Translations under genes and position numbers: made by a program | Assembly (NCBI GenBank): GCA_964620445.1 | Contig: CAZUHB010000020.1 | Location: forward strand, 1-64,000 | Reading direction: 5' to 3' | Length of the DNA stretch: 64,000 bases | From: CAZUHB01 sp964620445 | Lineage (GTDB): Bacteria > Planctomycetota > B15-G4 > CAYZWU01 | Notes under the pieces: generated by a model | What the model was told of the DNA's origin: nothing | The model's database searches: none | Seen by the model: the letters and a program-made list of their open reading frames with translations, nothing else | Part shown: positions 37,695 to 46,568 of the stretch, in pieces | Numbering within the stretch: the stretch's first letter is position 1 | Layout of the letters: each line of letters starts with the position of its first letter

Positions 37695-38176
37695 GACTCA
37701 CCTGGTCCGGTTTCGACCCGGGCACACGTCCCGTTCTCCCCGGCCCAGTAGACGACGCCGTGGCCATCGGAGAGTTTCTGCGGATAGTCGTCAGGCAGGC
37801 CGGTGGAGTCGCAAAACAGGGAACCGTCAACGGACAGCCAGCAGTGACCGGTCGTATCCGCGTTCATCTGACCGACTCCAATATTGAGAACGGGGCGCAG
37901 GCCGTGGGCTCGTGCCCAGCTTAAAATCTGCATGCTGGAATACAGGCAGCGTCGGCCCTTCAGCTTGAGAAAAGGAAACGATGACCAGAGGGCGATCCGC
38001 TCAAACGCCTTTTGATTGATGGAGGCGCCTTTGGGAAGAGCTGTCCGGCTCGAAACAGGCGGCATCTTGGCCAGCTTCGATGGGATCGAATCAGACCTGT
38101 CCACGACGGTGTAGACTCGATACATGTTGCGCACGACGTGCAAAACGAAGGACAGTAGAAGAATCCAATTTTTCAT
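37691..38176 (-). CDS. Lasso-type B2 leader peptidase (transglutaminase fold)
   Basis: The 161-residue protein carries the transglutaminase-like cysteine protease core found in lasso peptide B2 proteins (Transglut_core3): GRRCLYSSMQILSWARAHGL with catalytic Cys77, LNIGVG, and GHCWLSVDG with His111, then an Asp (117 or 123) that completes the triad. Members cut the leader from a precursor delivered by the PqqD-like B1 protein. A short hydrophobic N-terminus (WILLLSFVLHVV) may attach it to the membrane. It lies between the precursor gene and a radical SAM gene, the latter overlapping by 4 bp. No lasso cyclase gene is present, which is unusual for a B2 locus. Confidence 0.82.
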   Translation of the reverse strand: MKNWILLLSFVLHVVRNMYRVYTVVDRSDSIPSKLAKMPPVSSRTALPKGASINQKAFERIALWSSFPFLKLKGRRCLYSSMQILSWARAHGLRPVLNIGVGQMNADTTGHCWLSVDGSLFCDSTGLPDDYPQKLSDGHGVVYWAGENGTCARVETGPGES

Positions 38177-38288
38177 GAGGTCTCATGGCGACTGGAGAAA
38201 GGATCCTATACCGCCAGAAGAGGAGTAAGGGGTCGTTTTCCGACTTTACTGCCCTGGGCAGAAAACAGATCGATCGGTTTGATCTCCC

Positions 38289-38435
38289 TTAGTGATAATA
38301 GGTGTTGACAGCCGTCTTGTGTCTGTAGACGCATTTCTTTTTCTTCGATCCGGAAACGAGCGTCGATGCTTCATGTTTCTGAACGGCAGGTTTGACATAA
38401 GTGCGCTTGGTCTTGGAGTCTTTTTTCTCTGACAT
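38289..38435 (-). CDS. RiPP precursor peptide with lasso-family leader motif
   Basis: This 48-residue frame has a fair ribosome site (AAGGGA about 8 nt upstream). Residues 12-22 read TYVKPAVQKHE, matching the YxxPxL/V leader motif that RRE (PqqD-like) proteins bind; Tyr13 and Pro16 have the lasso spacing of -17 and -14 if the core starts at Ser30, with Ser28 in the place of the usual Thr at -2. The predicted core is SKKKKCVYRHKTAVNTYYH: strongly basic, aromatic at the C-terminus, one Cys, and no Asp or Glu. Classical lasso peptides need an acidic residue at core position 7-9 for the ring, so another modification is expected. It lies between the PqqD-like and B2 genes, the canonical place. The exact cleavage site is inferred. 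Confidence 0.8.
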   Translation of the reverse strand: MSEKKDSKTKRTYVKPAVQKHEASTLVSGSKKKKCVYRHKTAVNTYYH

Positions 38436-38524
38436 CACATATTCCCTTTTCGTTTTTCAAGACTAGCAGGTTTCGAAATCAGTGTCGGTTTCGAAGCGCC
38501 TGCGATGACCTGAAGACAAATTGC

Positions 38525-38818
38525 TCAACAAGACACGAGAAACCCATCAGAAACGAAATAGTCGAACAGCTCGTCAAGATCTTGCTGAGCTTGTTCCTTG
38601 GTGCATTCAAATTCTTCAAGGAAATGATCGACGATCTCGTCGAGCCCCTTGCCCTCCTGGAATGCACGCCATGCTTCGGAAGCGGTTTCATTCAACAGAT
38701 AATATGTTCCACTATCTAGATTCAAGACCACAACACCTGAGTCGAGATCTTTCCAGGTGATATTCCCCGCGGTCTTGACATTCGTATTGGGTGAATTCGA
38801 AGTACTCATAGTGGTCAT
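38525..38818 (-). CDS. PqqD-like RiPP recognition element protein (B1-type)
   Basis: The 97-residue product is a stand-alone PqqD-family winged helix: ITWKDLDSGVVVLNLDSGTYYLLNETASEAW followed by two helices (GLDEIVDHFLEEF, AQQDLDELFDYFVSDGFL). The three-strand beta hairpin with LNLDSGTYY and the NETA-x-x-x-W helix are diagnostic. Such proteins bind the leader peptide and present it to modifying enzymes or the B2 peptidase. It is the first gene of the minus-strand RiPP operon, 89 bp upstream of the precursor gene. Two ATG codons (38818 and 38809) could be used. It acts in the cytoplasm. Confidence 0.88.
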   Translation of the reverse strand: MTTMSTSNSPNTNVKTAGNITWKDLDSGVVVLNLDSGTYYLLNETASEAWRAFQEGKGLDEIVDHFLEEFECTKEQAQQDLDELFDYFVSDGFLVSC

Positions 38819-39451
38819 TCCAAAGCAGGCCCTTTTGGAAATTCTCTGAGAAAGTCTTAGTTGACGCGAACCCGACTCCTAATATTTGTGTGTAATGTCA
38901 TTAACCCAAACGAGCTTGGATCGGTCAAGAAGTAATATGAGAAAGACTTAGAACCCACACAGTCGATGGATACCTGTTGGCAGAGACAAGCGCGCGCTCC
39001 GAGCCCGCTTGTTTGGACCGCGCGTCGCCATTTCTTCGATGCTCACGATAAGTATCATCGTGAAGGAAAAACCAATCTCAACTCCTGGATCGGTTCGGCG
39101 AGGCAAGAAGAGACAGTCTTCCTGCCGGTTACCTCTGTTGGTCTGAAGGGCGCCTATGAGCCCGAGAGAGAGCAACAACATAACACACTGAACACAAAAC
39201 ACTTAAAACAAAACAAACCACGCAATTCATTAACAAGTGCTCCCCCGTTTGGATCATCCGACCTTTCGGTCTGATCGACGAAAGGCATCGGGCGGGACGT
39301 TCATTGCTGGTCTCGCCTTCGGTATTTCGAGAGAGCAACTCGTGAGAAGGGTCCGGGAGCGCGGTGACCAGGTCGTAGACCGATCGCCTTTGCACCCCAT
39401 CGCGAGCGCCGGAGTCAAAGAGATTGTCCATGGAGCTGCCTGAAACGGCCA
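38819..39451. other. Non-coding region upstream of the RiPP operon
   Basis: About 630 bp between the PqqD-like gene and the convergent-side end of the sulfatase-like gene. It is A/T-richer than its neighbours near 38880-38945 and 39170-39235 and probably holds the RiPP operon promoter; TTGACC followed 18 bp later by TTAATG on the minus strand (about 38895-38925) is a weak candidate. The open frames here have no family resemblance and look like decayed or non-coding DNA. Confidence 0.4.
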
Positions 39452-40969
39452 TCAGTAGCCGAGCTTTTCGAGCTTCTTCTGAATTTCCGGATCGATGAGC
39501 CGTTCGCGGTCCCGCTGCTTTTCGAAGTCGTCGGCCCAGTCCTTGAGTTCCCGTTTGAAGGACTTGATCATCGATGCATACTCTTCCCGGCCGGCCAGGT
39601 TTTCGCGCTCCTCGGGATCGCTCTCGACGTTGTACAGTTCGCCCGGTTTCCGCATGGCGGGAAAAACCACGTACTTCCAGGGTCCCCGCCGGACCGACTT
39701 GGCCTTGAGATAGTTGGGCCGCGGAACCTTCTTCTCCAACGTGGACGGCTTCGACGCCTCGGAAAACCTGGCCCTCATCTCCCCCTCCCGCTCCAAGCGG
39801 GCAATGTCGTCTCGATCCTGGTCACCAGATGCGATGACGTACGCATCGAAGCTCGATCCGGTGAAACTTTCGGGCAGCGGCACGCCGGTCAGCCGGCAGA
39901 GCGTCGGGGCCAGGTCGATGTTGCTGAATGGTATGTCGCGCACGGTGTGCGGCGGAATCAGGCCGGGGCAGTTGAAGATGAGCGGAATGCTGATCGCGGT
40001 CTCATAAACGCTCCAGCCGTGGTAGAAGTAATCCACATGTTCCCAGAAGGTCTCGCCGTGGTCGGCGGTGAAGACGAGGACCGTCTCGCCCCCGGTCTCG
40101 CCGTCCCCTCTGAAGCGCTTCAAGATCCTGCCGATCTCCTCGTCCATGTATCGTATCTCGGCACAGTAGAGGTCGTGTAACGCGCGCACGTAATCGTCGG
40201 GCACACCGTCGGTTTCCTGCAGCAGGCTGATGGCCTTCACGATGTCCTCGTAGGAGGCGCTCATCATGTCGGACCTCTCCTCCCTCATGACCGAGGCGAA
40301 GCGTTCGGGAGGCTCGTAGGGCCAATGGGGATCGAAGTAGTGGATCAAGACGAAGAATGGCTTGTCTCCCTCGCGATCGTCGAGCCAGCGGAGAAAGGCA
40401 CCGGTCACCAGCTCCGCGGAACGGATCAGTTCGTTGTCGGCGAGAGCGGTCGTGATGGTCAGATCTTCATCGAAGTGATCGAATCCCCGGTCGACTCCGA
40501 ACTCGGAGCTCACGCAGTAGCTCGAAACGAACGCCACTGTCTCGTACCCCGCGTCACGAAACGCCTCGGCAACGGTCGAAAGATCCTCGAAGGGCGAAAA
40601 GCCGTTCCGCGCGGCGCCGTGATCCTTGGGGTACCGCGACGTGAACAGTGATGTGAACGATGCCAGCGTCGACGGAACGACCGTGTTGAAATCGGTTCCC
40701 CTGAGCCCCCCGGCGGCAAGGCTGTCGAGGTTTGGCGACGTGGCCCTGTCAAAGCCGTAGCAGCTGAGATGATCCGCACGGAGCGCGTCGGCCACGATAA
40801 GAACAACATTCCTTTTCTGGACCGCCGGAAGCAGGCTCGGGCCGAAGACGAAAACCAGGACAATGACAGCCAGAAGGCCGGCCACGAAAAGCAGACGAAG
40901 CCGGACGGACGGCGAAAGGGAAGAACCCGACCCTTTGCCCCGGGGTGCCGAACCGTTGTATTCGTTCAT
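39452..40969 (-). CDS. Membrane-anchored sulfatase-fold protein lacking the formylglycine motif
   Basis: One membrane helix (residues about 26-46, LLFVAGLLAVIVLVFVFG) anchors a periplasmic alkaline-phosphatase/sulfatase fold: NVVLIVADALRADHLSCYG (metal-binding Asp61), a middle with PFFVLIHYFDPHWPYEPPERF, and VFTADHGETFWEH, the second metal site. At the nucleophile place, where sulfatases have C/S-x-P-x-R, the sequence is TLASF (101-105), so formylglycine cannot form. Thr101 could act directly, as in LtaS-like or phosphotransfer members; alternatively the protein is not a sulfatase. It may hydrolyse or transfer phosphate-type groups. AAGGA precedes the ATG. It is encoded next to the RiPP island but separated by 630 bp. 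Confidence 0.8.
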   Translation of the reverse strand: MNEYNGSAPRGKGSGSSLSPSVRLRLLFVAGLLAVIVLVFVFGPSLLPAVQKRNVVLIVADALRADHLSCYGFDRATSPNLDSLAAGGLRGTDFNTVVPSTLASFTSLFTSRYPKDHGAARNGFSPFEDLSTVAEAFRDAGYETVAFVSSYCVSSEFGVDRGFDHFDEDLTITTALADNELIRSAELVTGAFLRWLDDREGDKPFFVLIHYFDPHWPYEPPERFASVMREERSDMMSASYEDIVKAISLLQETDGVPDDYVRALHDLYCAEIRYMDEEIGRILKRFRGDGETGGETVLVFTADHGETFWEHVDYFYHGWSVYETAISIPLIFNCPGLIPPHTVRDIPFSNIDLAPTLCRLTGVPLPESFTGSSFDAYVIASGDQDRDDIARLEREGEMRARFSEASKPSTLEKKVPRPNYLKAKSVRRGPWKYVVFPAMRKPGELYNVESDPEERENLAGREEYASMIKSFKRELKDWADDFEKQRDRERLIDPEIQKKLEKLGY

Positions 40970-41074
40970 TGATCCTTTCCAGATTTGCTTTTTCAGAGGC
41001 CCGTCTCGAACGGTGGGTCTCGATCTTCCATTATCATCCTGTTGCCGTCGAACACAATACCGGCCCGCCCGGCC

Positions 41075-43585
41075 CTACCCCTCCTCCGGCTCGAGCCAGG
41101 GTAAAAAGAACTCGACCAGCTTCTTGCCCATCTTGCCCCGCCCCTCGCGCAACCTGAGCGAGTTGGCAATGACCGAGAGGCTGCTCACCAGCATGGCGCC
41201 CGCGGCAAAGAGGGGATTGAGAACTCCCCAGACGGCGAGAAATATCCCCGCCACGTTGTAGAGGAACGCCCAGGAAAGGTTCTGCCTGATCGTGCGCACC
41301 GTGCGCTTCGACGTGTCGAGCGCCAGGGGCACGAGGCCGAGGTCGTCGCGGAGCAAGGTGAACGACGACGATTCGACCGCGATCTCCGTTCCATGGCCCA
41401 TGGCGATGCCCACGTCGGCCTGGGCCAGGGCGGGCGCGTCATTGACCCCGTCGCCCACCATGGCCACGAGAGAGCCCTCGGTCTGCAGTTTCACGACCTC
41501 GTCGATCTTGTCCTGGGGGAGCACCTCGGCCCGGAACGCGTCGATACCCGCGGCCTCGGCGATCGCCGCCGTGGTCGCCGCCGAGTCGCCGGACAAGATC
41601 CAGAGGGACGCCCCCATCTCGCGCAGGCCGGCGACCGCGGCCGGTGCCGAGGATTTGAGCCTGTCGCCGAGAACGGCGCAACCGACCCGGTCCCCCTCCT
41701 CGATCCCGAAGAAAACCACCGTCCGCCCGCGAGCGCTCTCGCCGCGGCCTCGTTCGGCCAATGCATCGGGAATGACGAAGCCGCCCTCCCTGACGAACGC
41801 TTCCGTCCCCACCAGGACGCGGCCCCCTTTTTGGTCACCCACTGTTCCGCTGATCCCTTTCCCCTCGTCGATGACGACATCGCGTGCGGCGCCGGTTGCG
41901 CGCCCCCCCTCCTCCCAGGCGCGCACGAGGGCTTCACCGATGGGGTGGTTCGAGAACTTCTCGACCTCGGCGATCGTGGCCAGAACCTCCTCGGACGCTG
42001 CACCGCCGGCATCGTCGCCGCCCGTGACCACGTCGAGCAGATCGAACCGGCCCTCGGTGAGCGTGCCTGTCTTGTCGAACAGAACCGTGTCGATTCGCGC
42101 GGCCTTCCCGAGAACGGAGCCGTCCCGGATCAGGACGCCCCGCCCGGCGGCGAACCCGATCCCGGCGGCCACGGCCAGGGGTGTTGCCATTCCCAGGGCG
42201 CAGGGGCAGGCGATCACCAGGACGGTGATCGCGCGGAGCAGCGCCGCCTCGAGCCCGGCCCCCTGGGAGAAGACGACCAGCCCCGTGACCAGCGCGATGG
42301 AGATGACCGCCGGCACGAAGACGCGCGCGATCCGGTCCACGGTGCGCTCGAGGGGCGACTTCCTGGCGAGCGCGCCCTCGACCATGCGGATGATTCCCGA
42401 GAGCAGAGTCTCGTCCCCCACGCGCGCCGCATCGACCTCGATCACGCCATGAAGGTTCATCGACGAGCCCATCACCATGTCGCCCGCGTGCCGCGCGATC
42501 GGTTTCGATTCCCCGGTGAGCAGCGACTCGTCGACCGACGTGGTTCCTGCCGCGATCCGGCCGTCGGTGGGTATCTTCTCCCCGGGGCGAACGACGAAGC
42601 GGTCTCCCTCTTGAAGCGTGTCGACCGACACGAGGCGCTCTCCGGCATCGGTCTTGATGCGCACCTTCTTGGGCAGCATCTGGTAGAGCCGGTGGATGCT
42701 CTCCGACGCCCGGTGCTTGGCCGAGTGTTCGATCAGTTTGCCCACGAGGAGCAGCGTCACCAATCCCACGGCCGTGTCGAAGTAGAACTCGCCCTGCGCC
42801 GAGACCAAGGCGTAGATGCTGTAGAAAAACGCGGACAGGATGCTGATCGAGAGGAGAAGCTCCATGGTGGGCGCGCCGGCGCGCAAGCTGCCGAACGCCT
42901 TGCGATGGATCGGCAGCCCGCACCAGAAGACCGCGGGGATCGTCAACGCGAGAAGGATGTACGGAACGCCGGCCCGCATTTCGCCCGCCACTTCCTGGAA
43001 GTACCCGATGTAGAGCACGTAGCTGAAGAACATGACGTTCATCAGCAGAAAGAGGGCCACACCCATCTTGATGAGGAGTGCGTTGCGTTCACGGACGCTC
43101 GCCTCTTGCAGTTCGTCGCGCGACAGGACCTTGTAGCCGAGGCTGTCCACGGCGGCGGTGATCTCGGACGGCGCGATCTCCTCGGGGCGATAGTAGATCC
43201 TGGCCGTGTCGGAGGCGAAATTGACGCGCGCCTCGAGCACGCCCTTTCTGGAGCCGAGGACCTTCTCGATCAACCAGGAGCAGGCCGAGCACCACATGCC
43301 GTCGACGTGGATGAGCAGCTCCTTGGCGCCCTTGAGCTCCTCGGCGGAAAGTTCCTGTTCGGCCGGTGCTTTTTCCGGGTTGCCGATGATTCCGAGGGCG
43401 AGGCACTGCTTGTAGAGGTCGGACTCCTTGTAGTCGCTGCCGATGAGCCCGCTCTCTGCGAGCAGCTCGAAGACATGCCGACACCCGGCGCAGCAGAAGC
43501 TGTACGAGACGCCTTCTCTCTCGGAGACAAAAGCGCGTTTGGGAAGGCGCAGACCGCAGAGATCGCAGTGGGTCTTTTGAAACAT
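41075..43585 (-). CDS. P1B-type copper-transporting ATPase (CcoI/CopA2-like)
   Basis: The 836-residue pump begins with a Cys-rich zinc-finger-like segment (CDLCG 7-11; FCCAGC 30-35), typical of the CcoI/FixI branch, then an HMA domain with GMWCSACSWLIEK (Cys99, Cys102). The membrane domain has the CPC motif in ACPCALGMATPLAV, and the ATP-binding loops show TGESKPI, DKTGTLTEG and MVGDGVNDAPALAQADVGIAMG. CcoI-type pumps export copper slowly for cbb3 oxidase assembly, while CopA detoxifies; the N-terminus favours the former. No ccoNOP or ccoGHS genes are in view. No clear ribosome site precedes the ATG. Confidence 0.9.
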   Translation of the reverse strand: MFQKTHCDLCGLRLPKRAFVSEREGVSYSFCCAGCRHVFELLAESGLIGSDYKESDLYKQCLALGIIGNPEKAPAEQELSAEELKGAKELLIHVDGMWCSACSWLIEKVLGSRKGVLEARVNFASDTARIYYRPEEIAPSEITAAVDSLGYKVLSRDELQEASVRERNALLIKMGVALFLLMNVMFFSYVLYIGYFQEVAGEMRAGVPYILLALTIPAVFWCGLPIHRKAFGSLRAGAPTMELLLSISILSAFFYSIYALVSAQGEFYFDTAVGLVTLLLVGKLIEHSAKHRASESIHRLYQMLPKKVRIKTDAGERLVSVDTLQEGDRFVVRPGEKIPTDGRIAAGTTSVDESLLTGESKPIARHAGDMVMGSSMNLHGVIEVDAARVGDETLLSGIIRMVEGALARKSPLERTVDRIARVFVPAVISIALVTGLVVFSQGAGLEAALLRAITVLVIACPCALGMATPLAVAAGIGFAAGRGVLIRDGSVLGKAARIDTVLFDKTGTLTEGRFDLLDVVTGGDDAGGAASEEVLATIAEVEKFSNHPIGEALVRAWEEGGRATGAARDVVIDEGKGISGTVGDQKGGRVLVGTEAFVREGGFVIPDALAERGRGESARGRTVVFFGIEEGDRVGCAVLGDRLKSSAPAAVAGLREMGASLWILSGDSAATTAAIAEAAGIDAFRAEVLPQDKIDEVVKLQTEGSLVAMVGDGVNDAPALAQADVGIAMGHGTEIAVESSSFTLLRDDLGLVPLALDTSKRTVRTIRQNLSWAFLYNVAGIFLAVWGVLNPLFAAGAMLVSSLSVIANSLRLREGRGKMGKKLVEFFLPWLEPEEG

Positions 43586-44028
43586 GGAAAGGCCGCCCTT
43601 TTTACGTGGACGAAGATCGACCTCCCTGGACCCGGTCTTCTCGACAACGGCCCCGTTCTTTTACTCGACCGTCACCGCGGACTGCAGGGAGGGCGCGATT
43701 GTCATGGCGTCGAGTATAACAGTGGATAGGTGGTTCGTCGCGTCCGTGATTTTCTTCGTTGTTATGCCAAACTCGAGACGGAGCGCTTTCCTCGAGGCCG
43801 TTCTGGAAAGTATCTCGGTATCGGCACGCGGCACGATCGACTTCCCTGTCGACTTTCCCGTGGACGAATGATCGCGGTTCCACATCTTCGAAGAGCCTCG
43901 ACAATCCGCTGATCCACACCGGACGGCGGGAAGACACGTAGCAAGGGGAGTGAGAAGTCCTGGAAAAACACAATCGCATCGAGGAAGTCCAGAGCCTGCT
44001 CACGTCGATTGAGCCGTTGATGAAGGGT
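43586..44028. other. Intergenic region, no gene called
   Basis: About 440 bp between the ATPase gene and a glycosyltransferase gene. Short open frames exist on both strands. One on the plus strand (about 43957-44106, containing EKHNRIEEVQSLLTSIEP) looks faintly helical and coding but has no normal start codon and runs into the opposite gene. I see no RNA gene or clear promoter. Confidence 0.4.
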
Positions 44029-45279
44029 TCAGGCGATCATTGGAGCCGTGGTTTTGTCTTTGCTATGATCCACAACCACATGCCAGCGCTCAGAATCCGG
44101 GAATAGATAGCCGTCGCCCGAGCGGTCCGCATGCCACACAACGGTGGGGATGCCCATGGATTCTGCAAGTAGGGCGGGGCCGCTGTTGCAACTCACCAGG
44201 AAATCGGTGCCGGCCAGAACGGCTTTCAAATCATCGATGCCCAAAGGAGGCAACAGATGAGAATCCAAGCGAATTCCCGATCGTTCCAACCCTCTCTTGA
44301 TCCGTTCGATCCGCTCCCCGTCCCCGGCCACCCAGGGACGACCGACGGTAACGGCAATTCGGAGGTTCTTCCGGGGAAGCAGAAATTGGAGAAGCGCGAT
44401 CCATTCGTCCACGAAGTCGGGTGAGGGCCCGGTGTGGGTGTGGATGAGAATGGTTTGATCAGCCTTCGCCAATTCAGAGAGGCTGGAAAATATCTGTTTG
44501 CCCCGGTCCATCAAAGGGCGAGGATCCAGATACCTTTCAGGCGGCCTAGTGTCGAATCCGCCGGTTTGAAGCACAGCGGACAGGCGATCACGGTGGCAGA
44601 GGTCGAGCCCGCATGCAGACGAGGGCTGACTCCAATCTCGAAGAGGAAACCAGGCTCCGCCCTCGGGAAGCCTGAGTTCGGGTGGAAAGCTGGTGCGAAA
44701 TCCCAAATGGATCAGACAGGGCTTCAGGTAATGGGGTGATTCGGATAGCCATTTCAGCGCCATGGGATCGATGTCGCTTCTCCAGCCGGTTTCGTTGAGC
44801 ACGGCTTCGCTTTCCGACACCATGACGAGGTCCTGAACCTCGGGCAGCTCTTGATCCAAGCGCTGAAAAACAGCCTCGGCGGAGATATATTTCTTTTCTT
44901 CTGGAAACGAGATGATTTGTGCGATATCCGGCTCGCCAACCAGGATTTCAGGTCTTCCGGTGAAGACTCGAATTTTCACGAGGTTGGGAAAGGTGTTTCG
45001 CATCGCATTGAGCACCACCGAGGCATGAATCACCGAACTTCCCACCGCAGGCCCGCCATGGGGTTGGATGTAGAGCGCTTTTCGAATCGTTGCGCAAAAG
45101 CGGGGATCGGCGATGGGCCAAGCAGGATTCCCTTTTTCCCGTTCGTTGGATGGTGAAGAGGTGTTCGAATTGGTAGGGGGCGCGATCGACGACGGGCTTT
45201 CAGTCGATGGATCAACGCCTTCGATGCGGGCCCCAAATCTTCTGAGCGTCTGAAGCGTGATCTTAACGGTACTGTTCAT
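44029..45279 (-). CDS. GT-B glycosyltransferase, GT9-like
   Basis: The 416-residue protein has a heptosyltransferase-like layout. After about 50 low-complexity residues comes ALYIQPHGGPAVGSSVIHASVVLNAMRNTF, equal to the GT9 N-terminal loop. The second half has LIHTHTGPSPDFVDEWIALL and then DFLVSCNSGPALLAESMGIPTVVWHADRSG, the donor-binding end in which the acidic and Ser-Gly-Pro residues hold the nucleotide sugar. It is a relative of, but clearly different from, the GT9 enzyme at 34.0-34.9 kb. Neighbours are a methyltransferase and a radical SAM gene. Substrate unknown. No ribosome site is visible. Confidence 0.65.
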   Translation of the reverse strand: MNSTVKITLQTLRRFGARIEGVDPSTESPSSIAPPTNSNTSSPSNEREKGNPAWPIADPRFCATIRKALYIQPHGGPAVGSSVIHASVVLNAMRNTFPNLVKIRVFTGRPEILVGEPDIAQIISFPEEKKYISAEAVFQRLDQELPEVQDLVMVSESEAVLNETGWRSDIDPMALKWLSESPHYLKPCLIHLGFRTSFPPELRLPEGGAWFPLRDWSQPSSACGLDLCHRDRLSAVLQTGGFDTRPPERYLDPRPLMDRGKQIFSSLSELAKADQTILIHTHTGPSPDFVDEWIALLQFLLPRKNLRIAVTVGRPWVAGDGERIERIKRGLERSGIRLDSHLLPPLGIDDLKAVLAGTDFLVSCNSGPALLAESMGIPTVVWHADRSGDGYLFPDSERWHVVVDHSKDKTTAPMIA

Positions 45280-45723
45280 CGTAAAGCCTGATCAGTGAAA
45301 ACGACTTCGGCCAAGACCTTCGCTTAACATACCAAATAGCCAAGATGCATGACAACCAGCATGAGCCAATTGTCCCTTGCCGCCTCACGGCCATGCCGAA
45401 GAGCAACTGCTCCGTTGCAGGCTCACCTTCATTTTTGAAACAAGCGTCCGCGCAATCGTTGTCTTTTACACCAGGTCAGATCGATCGCAAGAGCCGTGTG
45501 CACAGTGACCGAGATGTTACACCGACTGAATGCAAAGTTCAGTTATTTGAAGACCATTGGATGGCGGGATGTATAATTGTTCGTCGTCAACCACGTAAAG
45601 AGGAGATCATGTGCCATGAGATTGGTGGAGGACAAACTGGCGGCACGAAAGAAGACATGCTACGTGGCCGTTAGACATTTCAATTCTGGGAACCTACCAG
45701 ACCCTGTGTGAATGAGGAGAACC
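45280..45723. other. Intergenic region with tiny ORF and possible -10 element
   Basis: Divergent region of 444 bp. TATAAT at 45572-45577 is a possible -10 for the methyltransferase gene. A 21-codon frame (45609-45674) beginning MCHEIGGGQTGG follows AAAGAGGAG at short spacing; it could be a leader peptide or chance. Confidence 0.3.
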
Positions 45724-46485
45724 ATGGAAGAGACGCGAAAGGGTGTGTGTGATCGTTGTCACAAACACAGCCGGGCTTTAACCTGCTGGAACAGCTCACA
45801 GAAAAATCCGGTCTGGTTATGCCCGGAATGCGGTTTGCCGGCGCCGCTGCAATCCAACGAGGCTCGTTCTATCCAACATGAAGGTCCCACCGCAGAGTAC
45901 GATTCAACAACAGGTATTTATTCCACAGGACGTACCATTGCCGAGGTGTACGAATTTCTGCACCGAAACATGCCTTATTCAACGAATGAGACGGCCCATG
46001 GTCACGGAGCGGAAGATCTTGTGACCGGTTATCATTCGATTCTCGACGCGGGAGCCGGCAGGACCAGCTGGGTGCTCGGTCGAGCTCCAAAAGTGGGAGT
46101 CATGGACATCGCTCCATCGGCTTGTCATTGGTTGTCTGCACGAGATCATTCTTGGCAGGTGATTCATCACGACATAACGAAGCCATGGCCTCTGGCCGAT
46201 GGAAGCTGGGAGGTGGTAACGAGTTTCGATGTGCTGGAACACATTCCTCCGGAGCAAGTGGGCTTCGTAATTGAGCAAGCCGCCCGGGTCGCCTCTCGGC
46301 GAATGGTATTCTTGATTGCCGAATTCGAAAGCGATTCAGGACCAGGAAACGAAAGGCTGCATCTCACCGTCCAGGCGGCAGACTGGTGGGAGAAAAAACT
46401 ATTGAAGCATTCAAAAAAGTGGTCTGTTCAATCAGTGGATACAGGAAAAAGGAATCCTTTCTGGGTTCTTGACAAGAACGGATGA
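45724..46485 (+). CDS. Class I SAM-dependent methyltransferase with N-terminal zinc ribbon
   Basis: The first 40 residues contain two Cys pairs (CDRCHKHS and CPECG), a zinc-ribbon-like module often found on methyltransferases of sugar or peptide pathways. The catalytic part has the SAM-binding glycine motif ILDAGAGRTSW (motif I), then VIHHDITKPWPLADGSWEVVTSFDVLEHIP, the motif II/post-II of the methyltransferase 11 family. The 253-residue length fits. Substrate unknown; neighbours are a glycosyltransferase and a radical SAM gene. The ATG is chosen because GAGGAG lies 6 nt upstream. Confidence 0.8.
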   Translation: MEETRKGVCDRCHKHSRALTCWNSSQKNPVWLCPECGLPAPLQSNEARSIQHEGPTAEYDSTTGIYSTGRTIAEVYEFLHRNMPYSTNETAHGHGAEDLVTGYHSILDAGAGRTSWVLGRAPKVGVMDIAPSACHWLSARDHSWQVIHHDITKPWPLADGSWEVVTSFDVLEHIPPEQVGFVIEQAARVASRRMVFLIAEFESDSGPGNERLHLTVQAADWWEKKLLKHSKKWSVQSVDTGKRNPFWVLDKNG

Positions 46486-46568
46486 CGCCTCAGGTATTCG
46501 AAGGCATGATGTAGGGATTCGTAAATGACACCTTGTTCATTTGGAAAGTGTACCATTGTGTAAAGTAA

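Noticed and set aside
34034..38818. Classical lasso peptide locus
   Set aside because: The leader motif, PqqD-like and B2 genes fit, but the predicted core has no Asp or Glu for the ring and no asparagine-synthetase-like cyclase is encoded in the window.
39129..39452. Minus-strand open frame behind the sulfatase-like gene
   Set aside because: No ribosome site or domain; a plus-strand frame in the same place (39237-39443) is no better supported.
43957..44106. Helical small frame on the plus strand
   Set aside because: Lacks a normal start codon and overlaps the 3' end of the opposite glycosyltransferase gene.
45609..45674. 21-codon frame with strong Shine-Dalgarno sequence
   Set aside because: Spacing to the ATG is only about 3 nt and the peptide matches no leader or precursor pattern; kept only as a note in the intergenic entry.
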